NCBI GenBank assembly: GCA_028293625.1
Contig: JAQGOL010000025.1
Span: 124,001-188,000, forward strand
Length of the DNA: 64,000 nt
Direction of reading: 5' to 3'
Source: Chthoniobacteraceae bacterium
GTDB taxonomy: Bacteria; Verrucomicrobiota; Verrucomicrobiia; Chthoniobacterales; Chthoniobacteraceae
The notes beneath the pieces are model-generated. The model searched no databases, had not been told where the DNA came from, and saw nothing but the letters and a program-made list of their open reading frames with translations. How positions within the stretch are numbered: position 1 is the stretch's first letter; each line of letters opens with the position of its first letter. Both the position numbers and the translations under genes were made by a program. This document shows positions 9,439 to 19,819 of the stretch, piece after piece.

Positions 9439-12400
9439 CTATTCGTCGAGGTATTTGAATGAGACCACCCGATACTTGATGAGCGCCTGCGGAGGGTTGT
9501 AGGCCTCCTCAATTTTACTGAGCTGAAAAGGAGGCACCTTCCCCAATGCCGCTTCCGTAAAGGCGTTCATCTTCACCGGTTCAGGTCCGTCATACGCCGG
9601 ATATGCGCCCTTGGAGTCGAGATTTAAGCGCAGCCCGGAGCGAGTCAGCGGCGGAGAGCCGGGAAGCTGGAAGAGTGTATCCGGGGGGCCGCCCGCGGAA
9701 CTGATGACGCCTCCTGTTTGGAAGGCAAGACGATCCCATTTGCCGTTAATGCCGACATGGCCATTGCCCGGCACGCCGTCGCGCCCCGTCCAGATATAGC
9801 GTTCGATCAACGCGTAGAAGCGTTTTTCGCCGATGACCTGGTCCCCGTTTTCAAACTGATCGTCCCCATGGTTTTTGGGGATCTTTTTGACTACCTGCGC
9901 CACGCCCCACATGCCGAAGGTATTCGACTTGGTGGTGAGCACACCGGCCATGTTGCGAAGCGCGAATTCCTTTTGCCATGGCGTCACGCCATTTCCTGCA
10001 AGCGCCGGAACATCGGCAACCTCGCCAACATAATCAAAAAACTGGGTATCGTTCTGATAGGCAAGAATGCCGTTTGCGACCGCGTTGGCATCAAGCCCGG
10101 GCAGATACCGGAAGACAGCTTCCAAAGGTTTGGTGCGATCCGGCGGATTGAAAAACGCATTCCTGGGATAGATCCTGGAGTTCAGGTTAATCTGCCCGGC
10201 AGTGCTGTTCATGAACGAGGCGGTCGAGAACTCATCGGGCTTGCGTTTTTCCAGACGCCACTGGTCATTCGCCATCGGGTAAGTTGCCCCCAAAAGATCA
10301 AGCAGGAGCCAGTCCGGAGGCGACGCTTGTCCGCCCCCGGGCCCGAAATCGAGTGTCTGCCATGGTTTTCCCGATTGCATGCCGGTATGCAAAAGTGACC
10401 AGTAACCCGGCGAGGAAATCCGGCTGCGCGGATCGTATTCACTTGGGCGATCGTAAGTAAGTCCGTCGATTGTCGCACCGATCGGCGCGCGAAGCAGATA
10501 CCGGAACTTGCTTTTCTCCCTGGAGTTCTCGTCCGGTTCGTTGGCATTTTGAATGCCGGGCGTCCCGATCGAGCCCGGGCTCCCGGGCCCCTGCTTGATT
10601 GCCTCCCACTGCGAGAGATCATGGCTAAGGCGTGGATCGCTGATCTGCCATGAAATAGCCTGATCGCGATTGGTCTGCACAAGGCTCACGTCGAAACTGG
10701 CCTGCAGAGTATCGTCGCGGGTTACGCCCAGGGGAATCATTTGCCGCGGACGTTGCGGATCAGCAAAGATACTCATGCCGGGACGAAGCCGGATATCGAC
10801 CCCCACGGACGCGGTCCTGGCGGCATCAAAGACGTACGGATCCCACTGGCTGAAATCCGAGCCGTCGGTAAACGGAACTACCGTATCGCGCTGCCCCATG
10901 GTGATAATCGGACTTTTAAGAATCCGCCGATTGACGACATCCTCGGCGCCAAACCTTGATCCCGCCGGGCCGAGCTTCACCCTGCCGCCGCGGGTCGGTT
11001 GAATAAGAAAACGACGCAGGTTAATCAAGTCCTGCCGCGCGGTGGCTTTCGCGCCGTAATCCCAGTCGCTATCGTAAGGCGCGGGGACAACCGGGCTGGA
11101 CGGCCCGAATTGCTGGCGATGAACTCCTTTGGCTTCAATTTCCAGGTAATCCATCCGGGTTGGAAACTCGCCAAGGTCCACCACGGGACCGAAAGGATGC
11201 ATATAGTATTCAACTTCATACCAATACTGAATGTAACGCGGCTGCGAAAAGCCTCTCAGCTGGTTCTTATCATTCTTAGGCGGAACCGATGCCTCCGTGC
11301 TTCTCACAAAAAGCCGCACCTCTGTGATGTGCGGCCCGGGGGTCTGGGGCAGAAACAGCCCGTTTTTCCCGACGCCTTTATACCGCCAGTACATGCGCTC
11401 GGGAGTTTCCCCGATACGCTCATTGCTTGGCGCGGAGTAGTTGGCGCTGGTGGTTCGCAAGCTGTATTGGTTACTGAATGCGGTCAGGTTTGCGTTGCTG
11501 ATCTGGGTTGTTGCCATCCGCGCCATCAACACCGCATTGAGCGCAAGCTGCCGGCATCCGGCCTCCCCGTATTTATCAAAGAAGCTGCGTTTATATCCGG
11601 GCCATGTCCGCCGGAAATAATCGGTCAACATCTCGACCTGCAGTTGGTTTACAATATTCCCGGCATTAACCGTGGCGCCATCTTCATCAGCAGTCGGACT
11701 GGTGAATCCGAAAGTCCCAAGCAAGGAATTCAAATGCAGGATCTCGCTTTTCTCCCCATCGGCGCCTGCCGTTTCAAAGAGGAACGGATGCTGATAGCTT
11801 GGCCCTCCCTCAAGGGAGAGCGGCACATATGTGGTGAAAAGACGGGATCGATTAAAGGCGTTGAACTCCGGACTCCGGGAGAAGAACGTCAGGTTGTATC
11901 GGCTTTTATTAAACCATGTCCGGGCCTCGGCTCCTTTCGGTTTTATAAAGCCGAGGATTGCTTCCGGATAGCGGTTGAACCCGTAGAGAAAAACGTGATC
12001 AAGCAACTTGTTATGCTCAAGATCGGACGGGCTCTCGAAGAGCACATCGAGGTTGACCGATTGAGGCCGGCCGAGCGCCCACTCCGGACCGTTCTTGGGA
12101 CCGTCCACCGCCGCGCTGCTCTGCGCCGAAACGATCGCGGCAGTCCCCCTCTTAAAAAGCGGCGTCAGGAATCCTGCCGCCATTTGCTTTTCAAAGCCGG
12201 AATCCTGGCCCGGAGCCGGCTTGCCAAGCGCCGTGTTGAAATTGAGCCGCGCGCACTCATCGTCCATCCAGAATGCATAGCGTCCGGCCAGCCGATTTTG
12301 CGGCCCGGGAGCCTTGGACGGATCCGAGAGTAAATTAACCCAGCGCACGCGCATCTGCGGCCGCTTTTCACTCTCGGATTTTTCCTGGATGCCGGTAATC

Positions 12401-12834
12401 GCCGCCACTGTCTGTCCGGGCAGCGGCTGGTTAAGATCGACCGAAGTTGCGTCCCGTGGAAACTTCGGGTCGCTCGGTTCTGTAACCTCGCCGGTATGCA
12501 GTCCGATATATTCCGGAGCCGCGCCCGCTCTGATCACGGTAAGGCGGCCGGGATTCACTATCCAGTTTTCGCCGGGCGCGTTCAATGGTCCCTCTGAAAG
12601 ACGGGCCGGTTCGGGGATGTTGGTACGTAGCAGATCGATCGCATGACTTACCGCGCCGTGGGCGATCAGTTTCGCGCGCTGGGAATCCTCAAAGGCCACG
12701 GCCGCCTGTTTCTCGGTCAGCATCATTGAGAGAAACCCGACGAGCAGAATGACCAAAATACTCAACACGATCAATGTCATGACCAATGCCACGCCGGAAC
12801 GGCGCCCAACTAAATTAAGACGGTTAGCTTCCAT
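9439..12834 (-). CDS. Verru_Chthon cassette protein A-like
   Basis: N-terminal MEANRLNLVGRRSGVALVMTLIVLSILVILLVGFLSMM followed by a >1000 aa exported region; last gene of a four-gene pseudopilin cassette. ORF track start at 12888 is probably too early. Confidence 0.8.
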   Translation of the reverse strand: MEANRLNLVGRRSGVALVMTLIVLSILVILLVGFLSMMLTEKQAAVAFEDSQRAKLIAHGAVSHAIDLLRTNIPEPARLSEGPLNAPGENWIVNPGRLTVIRAGAAPEYIGLHTGEVTEPSDPKFPRDATSVDLNQPLPGQTVAAITGIQEKSESEKRPQMRVRWVNLLSDPSKAPGPQNRLAGRYAFWMDDECARLNFNTALGKPAPGQDSGFEKQMAAGFLTPLFKRGTAAIVSAQSSAAVDGPKNGPEWALGRPQSVNLDVLFESPSDLEHNKLLDHVFLYGFNRYPEAILGFIKPKGAEARTWFNKSRYNLTFFSRSPEFNAFNRSRLFTTYVPLSLEGGPSYQHPFLFETAGADGEKSEILHLNSLLGTFGFTSPTADEDGATVNAGNIVNQLQVEMLTDYFRRTWPGYKRSFFDKYGEAGCRQLALNAVLMARMATTQISNANLTAFSNQYSLRTTSANYSAPSNERIGETPERMYWRYKGVGKNGLFLPQTPGPHITEVRLFVRSTEASVPPKNDKNQLRGFSQPRYIQYWYEVEYYMHPFGPVVDLGEFPTRMDYLEIEAKGVHRQQFGPSSPVVPAPYDSDWDYGAKATARQDLINLRRFLIQPTRGGRVKLGPAGSRFGAEDVVNRRILKSPIITMGQRDTVVPFTDGSDFSQWDPYVFDAARTASVGVDIRLRPGMSIFADPQRPRQMIPLGVTRDDTLQASFDVSLVQTNRDQAISWQISDPRLSHDLSQWEAIKQGPGSPGSIGTPGIQNANEPDENSREKSKFRYLLRAPIGATIDGLTYDRPSEYDPRSRISSPGYWSLLHTGMQSGKPWQTLDFGPGGGQASPPDWLLLDLLGATYPMANDQWRLEKRKPDEFSTASFMNSTAGQINLNSRIYPRNAFFNPPDRTKPLEAVFRYLPGLDANAVANGILAYQNDTQFFDYVGEVADVPALAGNGVTPWQKEFALRNMAGVLTTKSNTFGMWGVAQVVKKIPKNHGDDQFENGDQVIGEKRFYALIERYIWTGRDGVPGNGHVGINGKWDRLAFQTGGVISSAGGPPDTLFQLPGSPPLTRSGLRLNLDSKGAYPAYDGPEPVKMNAFTEAALGKVPPFQLSKIEEAYNPPQALIKYRVVSFKYLDE

Positions 12835-13864
12835 TGATGAGTTTGGCGCGGGTGGTGAAGGTGCGCGCCGTATAGATATGGTTTTCACGGAGCTCGGATT
12901 GGAACTGCTTTACCGACGCTTCCACATCAAGCGCGCCGGTGGAGCCGAGCAAATTGGACTGGACCGGGATTGTCACTCCACGGTTAAGGATGGCGCTGTC
13001 GAGAGTGACAATGGTCAAATCAACACTTGACGGAACGCGATTGGCCTTCATTGATTGAAGGGTTTCAGCCAGGTAAATCAAACTCTCTCCGTTCTCGAAC
13101 GGCGTGGTGGTAGCTACCTGAAAATAGGCGGCCGAATTATAGAAAAGCTCAGACTTCGGATGGTTTGTCGCGCTGGATAACAGCGTCACCGGGTTCCCAA
13201 GAACATCCCGGCATTGAATCCAGAATGCGATGATTCCGTCTGCGGCAGAGGAAACCACGACGGCATTATTATCGGGATCTTCTTCATCAAACGCCACCTC
13301 ATCCCATTTGTCGGTAAACCAGTTTGCATCGGTGGCGCTGCTGCGCGCTTCCTTTTCGCCGGGATGGTTCACCGCCTCGGTGCCAGGAAAATACGGGGAG
13401 ACCTTCCCATCGGCTCCGGTTGACCCGATTGAAAGCCGCTTTAGACGGTAGAACTTGCGGAGAGGATCCTGAGTCAGATAATAGCCCACGCAACGCAGAT
13501 CGCCTGCTTCACCCATGGGCGACATCCACAACATGACCGGCGTTTCCGGAGCCACATCCGGGGCGCCCTTTTTTTTGAGGAGCGTGCCTGGCGCAACGAC
13601 AAATTGCATGCGCGTATCGACGACAGCCGGAGCGAGTTCACGCGACATTATTTCAAGGGCGGTCCGCGCGCTTTGAAATCCGTCTGTGCGTGCCTGCCCA
13701 TCCCTCCATGAGCGCATCACTGAATCGGTCATCTTTTCAAGAATCAGAAGAAGAACGGCCAGCAAAGCGATCGATACAACCAACTCAATGAGCGAGAAAC
13801 CGGAGGCCCTTGCACGACTGCCGCGGCGGAGCCGGAATAGAGTAGTCATATGATTAAAACTCAA
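12824..13864 (-). CDS. Verru_Chthon cassette protein C-like (prepilin-type N-terminus)
   Basis: SGFSLIELVVSIALLAVLLLILEKMTDSVMRSWRDGQARTDGFQSARTALEIMSRELAPAV; overlaps neighbours at both ends. Confidence 0.8.
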   Translation of the reverse strand: MSFNHMTTLFRLRRGSRARASGFSLIELVVSIALLAVLLLILEKMTDSVMRSWRDGQARTDGFQSARTALEIMSRELAPAVVDTRMQFVVAPGTLLKKKGAPDVAPETPVMLWMSPMGEAGDLRCVGYYLTQDPLRKFYRLKRLSIGSTGADGKVSPYFPGTEAVNHPGEKEARSSATDANWFTDKWDEVAFDEEDPDNNAVVVSSAADGIIAFWIQCRDVLGNPVTLLSSATNHPKSELFYNSAAYFQVATTTPFENGESLIYLAETLQSMKANRVPSSVDLTIVTLDSAILNRGVTIPVQSNLLGSTGALDVEASVKQFQSELRENHIYTARTFTTRAKLINGS

Positions 13865-14438
13865 TCTTTTCCTGGTATTTCCATTCCGGTATTTTAGGCG
13901 GGTAAATGAGCGTCCAATCGGGTCCGGTCAATGCCGTCACTCCGTAGGTCACTCTGCTTTTCGGATTATCTTTTCCAGTGGCTTCACCCGTTGCCCCATC
14001 AACCGGCCACGAGAGTTCGATGATCACCGCCCGCAACCCGCTGGTATTCGCCGGACGTTCATGCCAATCCTCCACTCGCGCATCCGCCCGGTACAGCCTC
14101 CGTGCCAAATCCGAGGGTTCGGCATTTGAGTCAATAAAGACCCCGTGATCATCGAAATAAACAGGGCTCAGTCCGTGATCATCCAGGGGAGCGGAACTCA
14201 ATTCAACCACTCCGGGCTTCAGGGGACGGTTTTGCAGTCTGTTATGAACCTCTTCAAATACTGTCGCGACGATGGTGGAGTTGGCTGCCTCCCGGGAAGC
14301 ATTCAACCCGGCGGGCAGCATTCCCAGAAGCGCGACAAAGCAAGTGGCTATAATCGATAGCGCTATCACGACTTCCATTAAGGAAAAGCCGCCTCTAACC
14401 AGCCTTGCCGGCTGATACCGCCCGGAATGATTTTTCAC
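13854..14438 (-). CDS. Verru_Chthon cassette protein B-like (prepilin-type N-terminus)
   Basis: GGFSLMEVVIALSIIATCFVALLGMLPAGLNASREA; 4 bp overlap with the upstream gene. Confidence 0.8.
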   Translation of the reverse strand: MKNHSGRYQPARLVRGGFSLMEVVIALSIIATCFVALLGMLPAGLNASREAANSTIVATVFEEVHNRLQNRPLKPGVVELSSAPLDDHGLSPVYFDDHGVFIDSNAEPSDLARRLYRADARVEDWHERPANTSGLRAVIIELSWPVDGATGEATGKDNPKSRVTYGVTALTGPDWTLIYPPKIPEWKYQEKIEF

Positions 14439-15208
14439 GGGCGGTAGACATGGACCCGGCCGGTCAGCGTATCAACGTTGACCTGTGCCCAGTTGGCGGG
14501 ACCGTTCTCTCCCCGCGTTGTATACGTCAGGGTGCCGTCGTGGTTTGAGTATCCCTGCGTGGCGACAAAGATCGCCTGCCGGGAAGTTCCTCCCGGAATC
14601 CGCATCGTGCCGGACGGCAGGAACTCAATAAATCTGCTCCGGATTGGTTCTTCCTCAGTGCCGGCATTGAACTCGGCACTCTCTTTAAAGGCGGAAGTAA
14701 AAACGCATTCGCCGCGTACAGCCGCCCGATCTTCCCTGGCATAGGTTGCCTTATGAAGATAGGCCGGCGATGCCTGTTCAAGGGTGACCCCGACAGGCAT
14801 CTCCTGCCAGGGCGAGAGCTGGAAGTATCTTTCCACCTCGGCGTTCCAGACCCATAGACTCACATTGCGCAAACTCGCGTCGGCCTTCGATTCCCACTCT
14901 TTTGCCACGACAAAACGCACCACTGCATGCCGGGCGATGGCTTCACTCCGGGCCAGACTCAACAGATCCGCAAACTTTCGTGCCCCGGTGTTAAGATTAT
15001 TTGAACCGGACAGACCTTTGACAGCCGGCACCGTCAACCCTGCCATCAGCGAGATGACCCCCATCACTGCGATCAATTCGATCATGCTGAATGCGCGACG
15101 AAAGTCAGCCCGCACCCCGCCCACCTTCCTGGCGCAAATCGGCCGCGACCCATTGGATAAAAGGTTTGCCGTATTAGCAGGCCTGTTGGGAAAGTATATA
15201 GTAGACAC
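14435..15208 (-). CDS. Verru_Chthon cassette protein D-like (prepilin-type N-terminus)
   Basis: RAFSMIELIAVMGVISLMAGLTVPAVKGLSGSNNLNTGARKFADLLSLARSEAIARHAVVRFVV. Confidence 0.8.
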   Translation of the reverse strand: MSTIYFPNRPANTANLLSNGSRPICARKVGGVRADFRRAFSMIELIAVMGVISLMAGLTVPAVKGLSGSNNLNTGARKFADLLSLARSEAIARHAVVRFVVAKEWESKADASLRNVSLWVWNAEVERYFQLSPWQEMPVGVTLEQASPAYLHKATYAREDRAAVRGECVFTSAFKESAEFNAGTEEEPIRSRFIEFLPSGTMRIPGGTSRQAIFVATQGYSNHDGTLTYTTRGENGPANWAQVNVDTLTGRVHVYRP

Positions 15209-15432
15209 AATAATGGAGTTTAAACGGCGGGAACCTCCGGATTTTCGGTCAGGTGCCGCGAGTCAATGCATGGCTTCCGGGAAAGGATCGCGCGATTGAT
15301 CTGGGGAAGAGCAGGCGGTGATTGCGGCAGATGTCACAAGTTAGAAATCCGGACACCGGGCCGGTGGAAAGTCCCGGCCGCGGCGCCAGAGAGGAACGCA
15401 GACAACACGTCCCGAAGTGTTCGCGGCTGAAT

Positions 15433-16809
15433 CTAAGCGAAGATTTCCTTGGTAACGAAACCGGCAACGTCGGTTAGGCGAAAATCGCGGCCGGCATACC
15501 GGTAAGTAAGCCGTTCGTGATCGAGCCCCATCAAGGAGAGAATAGTGGCATGAAGGTCATTGGTGTGCATCCGGCCTTCCACCGCCTTAATTCCAAACTC
15601 ATCGGTTGCTCCGAAACTGAATCCTTTTTTGACTCCCGCGCCGGCCAGGAACATCGAGTAACCAGTGATATTGTGGTCGCGGCCATCCGGTCCCTGCGCC
15701 GTCGGTTGCCGGCCGAACTCGGAGCCGAACAGGACAAGCGTTTCGTCGAGTAAGCCCCGCTGCTCGAGATCAGCCAAAAGCGCGGCAGTTGCCTGATCCA
15801 CTGAGCCGCAACGATCGATTAATCCTTTATTCAGATTATTATGATGATCCCAGCCCGGCTGGCAGATTTCCACAAAACGCACGCCGGCTTCGCTTAAGCG
15901 GCGTGCCATAAGGCACTGACGCGCAAACGATCCGGTCGGACCATCCTTTACTCCATAAGCGTCGAGGATATGCTGCGGCTCCTTGGAAATATCGAGTAGT
16001 TCCGGCACATTATCCTGCATCCTGAAGCCGAGCTCGTAGGAAGCGATGATGCCGTCAACTGGATCGGGCGCGCCGGGTTGGGCGGCCAAATCGCGGTTCA
16101 TCTCCTGAATGAAATCCAATTGCTTGCGTTGAAGTCCATTGGCGGCAGCCGCTTTCAGATTCGGCAGGTAACCCTGATCAGTCAGCCGGGTTCCCTGGTA
16201 GTGGGACGGCAGGAACGCGCTTCCATAATTCACGGCGCCTCCAAAGTTCGGAGAAGGATTAATTGTCACATAGCCGGGCAAATCCTGGTTGGTGGTCCCT
16301 AGCCCATACAGCAGCCACGAGCCCATGCTGGGACGGGTCAGAGCAGCATTGGCGCTGCCGGTGTGTAATTGCACGACGGCCTGCGGATGAGCCGGAGTGT
16401 CGGTATGCAACCCGCGCAACCAGCATAGCTTGTCGGCGTGAGTGGCTATGTTGGGCATTAACTCGGAAAACCAGGTTCCAGTCTCGCCATACTGTTTAAA
16501 ACTGAACTTCGAAGCGGTCAGCGTCCCTCCACCCGGGGCGGATTTGCCGCCATTTTTTTGAAGCTCAGGCTTGTATTCGAATGTATCGACCCCGGACATC
16601 GCGCCTTCCATGAACACGAAAATGATGCGCTTTGCCTTGGGCGTAAAATGCGGCTCCTTGGGTGCGAGCGGATTCAAAGGCGGCTTCCCTGTCAAAGCCC
16701 GCGCTTTTTCCTGCCCGAGCAATCCAGCCAGGGCAAGGTAACCGAAGCCGGCACTGGCGGACTGCAGCAGAGAGCGCCGTGAAATAGGTGATGGTTTGTA
16801 AATAGACAT
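15433..16809 (-). CDS. DUF1501 family protein with Tat-like signal
   Basis: MSIYKPSPISRRSLLQSASAGFGYLALAGLL; IIFVFMEGAMSGVDTFEYKPEL; GWDHHNNLNKGLIDRCGSVDQATAALLADLEQRGLLDETLVLFGSEFGRQPTAQGPDGRDHN. Confidence 0.9.
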   Translation of the reverse strand: MSIYKPSPISRRSLLQSASAGFGYLALAGLLGQEKARALTGKPPLNPLAPKEPHFTPKAKRIIFVFMEGAMSGVDTFEYKPELQKNGGKSAPGGGTLTASKFSFKQYGETGTWFSELMPNIATHADKLCWLRGLHTDTPAHPQAVVQLHTGSANAALTRPSMGSWLLYGLGTTNQDLPGYVTINPSPNFGGAVNYGSAFLPSHYQGTRLTDQGYLPNLKAAAANGLQRKQLDFIQEMNRDLAAQPGAPDPVDGIIASYELGFRMQDNVPELLDISKEPQHILDAYGVKDGPTGSFARQCLMARRLSEAGVRFVEICQPGWDHHNNLNKGLIDRCGSVDQATAALLADLEQRGLLDETLVLFGSEFGRQPTAQGPDGRDHNITGYSMFLAGAGVKKGFSFGATDEFGIKAVEGRMHTNDLHATILSLMGLDHERLTYRYAGRDFRLTDVAGFVTKEIFA

Positions 16810-16825
16810 ATAATGGGATTCCAAA

Positions 16826-19435
16826 CTAGCGGACGAAGCGGAACTCAGCGGAGGCGTATAGGGCTTGGATAAAGGTCGCCCAAGCAGCGGCCTTTGGTGT
16901 TTTTGGCTGCACCACATCCTCTTTAACTAGCGCAACGGTCCGGTCTATATCGTCGGGATTAACCGGCTCCTCTTCGGCTGTGGGCTCCGCGGATTCGTCG
17001 GCCGGACGCGGGCTCGTGTCAGGCTGCAATTCGCGGTATGCGCTCTCATATTCAAGCAGGTATTTTTCAGCCCTGGCGGCTTCCTGCACGCTCGGTTCCC
17101 TGCCAAGCGTGAGCAGGTAGGCGTGGCGGATCCAATCAGGCTCGTCTCTATCCGCTTCAGCAAGCTCACGCTCCGCCAGAGCAAGCGCTTGCTGCCTTAC
17201 AAAGGTGGAATTCAATAAGTAGAGAGCTTGGGTTGGGACCGTGGAAGCGTCCCGCTGGCCGGTGACAAGCGTCTGCTGAACGGGATCGAACGCTTCCAAG
17301 GTTGCCGGAGTCAGGCCGCGCAGAAGTGGAAGATAGACACTCCTGGATAACCCTCGACCCGCCTGTTCCTGGATTTTGCGCGCTTCCGGTCCGTTATCAC
17401 GCAACTCGACCATCCTGAGCTCCCTGACCGGGCTGCCGTTTGAAGGCTTTGATTCGAGCCGGCCTGCTGAAGCCAGCATGGCATCCCGGATCTCTTCGGC
17501 ATCAAGGCGCCGCGGGGAATGCCGCCAAACCAGACGGTTGGCCGGATCGATTTCCTGATGGCCGGCAGGAGCTTCTCCACCGAGTTGATAAGCTCGTGAA
17601 AGCACGATTGTTTTGATCAGTTTCTTGATCGACCAGTCATTCCCGATGAACTCGCTTGCAAGGTAATCGAGCAGTTCGGGATGCGAAGGTTGATCCCCTT
17701 TCACGCCGAAGTTATCCACCGTATTAACGATGCCGACTCCGAACAGATGCTGCCAAACACGATTTACAATGACGCGCGGAGTAAGCGGGTTGGCCGGACT
17801 TGTCAGCCATTGGGCAAGCTCCAGCCGGCCGCTCTGCCCGGGGGTGATCGCCGGGACCTCAGCCATTGTGAAAGCGGTCAGAAATCCGCGCTGCACCGTG
17901 GGCCCGAGACGTTCAGCTTCGCCCCGAATGCGAACTTCGGTGTCGCCGACTTTTTTGGCCTCGCGTACTCCATGCACGGCATAACCGCGTGTTGCCGGAT
18001 CACTCAGGGCAAGCAGATCGCCGCGTGCCGCTTCATACTTCACCCGGAATGGCCGCTGAGTCGGTTTGCCATTGGCTGCCGGCTTCAGTCCCTCCGGCGT
18101 CCCGCGGATCGCATCCCATGCCTTTTTGGTTTCATCAACAATTGCCTGCAGCCTGGCGACTTCTTCCGCGGGAGGTTCGGGAGCTTCGGTCGCCAGCTTT
18201 ACAAGCATCGCCGGGTCATAGTAATCGAGGCCGCCTCCACCCATCTTGTTGCGCACACCGGCGCAATCGTCGGTGCTGGTAAAGATACCAGCCAATGAAT
18301 AGTAGTCGGTAGTAGGAATCGGATCGAATTTGTGATCGTGGCAACGGGCGCAGGAGACAGTGAGGCCAAGAACCGACCGGGTCACCGTGTCGATTTGTTC
18401 ATCCACATTGTCCATGATGAAGCGGGTCTTAAATCGCTGGTTCACATCCTTCACGCCGAGGGCCAGAAACCCGGTGGCTGTCAGCAATCTATCCCGCTCG
18501 GCGGGCGTTTCCGCGGGAAGAAGATCCCCCGCGATCTGTTCCTGGATAAAGCGGTTGTAAGGCAGATCCTTGCTCACCGCATCCAGCACGTAATCACGAT
18601 ACTTCCACGCGTTGGGATACGGGATGTTCCGCGATGGACCCGTCGATTCCCCATACCGGGCGACGTCAAGCCAGTGGCGTCCCCAGCGCTCCCCAAATTG
18701 GGACGATTCGAGCAGCCGATCGACCACCATCGCAAAGTTTTCACGTGAGCTATTTTTGCGGAATGCCTCGATTTCAGCCGGAGTAGGCGGGAGCCCTGTC
18801 AGATCAAAAGTAATCCGCCGGATCAATGTGACCGGGTCGGCTTCCGGCACCGGCGATAGCTTGCTGCTTTCCAACCTGGCGAGAATAAACTGATCAATCG
18901 CGCCCAACGGCCAGTTACTATCGGCAACGCTCGGCAGAGCCGGCTTGCTCAATGGCTGCCACGCCCAGTGGCTCGTTTTCAAAGCGGCGTAATCAGCGCG
19001 GACTCGTCCGATGGAAGCCGGAATTTTTTCGCGCGGCCAGGCCACCCCATCCTTGATCCAGGTTGTCAGGTCGGCAATTTCCTCCTCGGTCAGCAGATCG
19101 CCTTCCTTGGGCATCTGCCGCTTGGCGTTTCCGTGACGCACCCGCTGGAGAAGCAAGCTGTTCTCCGGGTCGCCCTCGATAATCGCGGGACCGGTCTTGC
19201 CCCCGGCAAGCAACCCGTTGCGATCGTCCACGCGCAAACCACCCGACGCATTGGTGTCGGCCGCGTGGCAGCTATAGCAATGCTCGGAGAGGATCGGGCG
19301 CACTTTTTTCTCAAAAAAAGCGATGCCCTCGGGCTCCTCCGCCCGCACCGCCCGATGACCCATCAGGGCGGCGGCTGTTAATGCAAAAACCGGCAATTGG
19401 AAGCGGTTCATCTTGATGATGCGAATGCGTTTCAT
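16826..19435 (-). CDS. DUF1549/DUF1553 protein with planctomycete-type cytochrome c (PSCyt1) domain
   Basis: VRPILSEHCYSCHAADTNASGGLRVDDRNGLLAGGKTGPAIIEGDPENSLLLQRV; VSCARCHDHKFDPIPTTDYYSLAGIF; NPLTPRVIVNRVWQHLFGVGIVNTVDNFGVKGDQPSHPELLDYLASEF. Confidence 0.9.
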   Translation of the reverse strand: MKRIRIIKMNRFQLPVFALTAAALMGHRAVRAEEPEGIAFFEKKVRPILSEHCYSCHAADTNASGGLRVDDRNGLLAGGKTGPAIIEGDPENSLLLQRVRHGNAKRQMPKEGDLLTEEEIADLTTWIKDGVAWPREKIPASIGRVRADYAALKTSHWAWQPLSKPALPSVADSNWPLGAIDQFILARLESSKLSPVPEADPVTLIRRITFDLTGLPPTPAEIEAFRKNSSRENFAMVVDRLLESSQFGERWGRHWLDVARYGESTGPSRNIPYPNAWKYRDYVLDAVSKDLPYNRFIQEQIAGDLLPAETPAERDRLLTATGFLALGVKDVNQRFKTRFIMDNVDEQIDTVTRSVLGLTVSCARCHDHKFDPIPTTDYYSLAGIFTSTDDCAGVRNKMGGGGLDYYDPAMLVKLATEAPEPPAEEVARLQAIVDETKKAWDAIRGTPEGLKPAANGKPTQRPFRVKYEAARGDLLALSDPATRGYAVHGVREAKKVGDTEVRIRGEAERLGPTVQRGFLTAFTMAEVPAITPGQSGRLELAQWLTSPANPLTPRVIVNRVWQHLFGVGIVNTVDNFGVKGDQPSHPELLDYLASEFIGNDWSIKKLIKTIVLSRAYQLGGEAPAGHQEIDPANRLVWRHSPRRLDAEEIRDAMLASAGRLESKPSNGSPVRELRMVELRDNGPEARKIQEQAGRGLSRSVYLPLLRGLTPATLEAFDPVQQTLVTGQRDASTVPTQALYLLNSTFVRQQALALAERELAEADRDEPDWIRHAYLLTLGREPSVQEAARAEKYLLEYESAYRELQPDTSPRPADESAEPTAEEEPVNPDDIDRTVALVKEDVVQPKTPKAAAWATFIQALYASAEFRFVR

Positions 19436-19819
19436 GACGTGGTTAAAAAAGGAAATGGGATAAATATGTTGGCAACGATGTGCGAACCGGTTGGCCGCCT
19501 TGGCATGCCGCCAACCCAACAAGGAACCTCCTGAAAATGGTCAGTCCTTGAAACTCAGTGAAAAGCGCTTCCCGTTGACCAGGTAAGCCCGAAGAGGGGC
19601 GCAGATTCCGTTTTAATCTTTACCAAGTCAATGAAGATTAAGTTTTTTTACGTTCACTTGGTCAAAAGCGCTGTCATCGAAGGGAGAGCCGCCAACCGGG
19701 GCAAGGCTGGCACTCCTGGAAGATGCGGCCAGAGCGCCCTAAAAACTTTTAAATCAGCCTTGCCGGCATCGAAGTCATTCTCATACTGATTTAGTAGATC
19801 TAATTACCACACGTCTCCA

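Noticed and set aside
10999-12333. 444 aa plus-strand ORF
   Set aside because: Fully antisense to cassette protein A, whose pseudopilin N-terminus and operon context are convincing; the shadow protein has no recognisable motif.
19619-19662. Inverted repeat accaagt...acttggt with T run inside the spacer
   Set aside because: Only 7 bp with a long loop; too weak to call as a terminator or operator.
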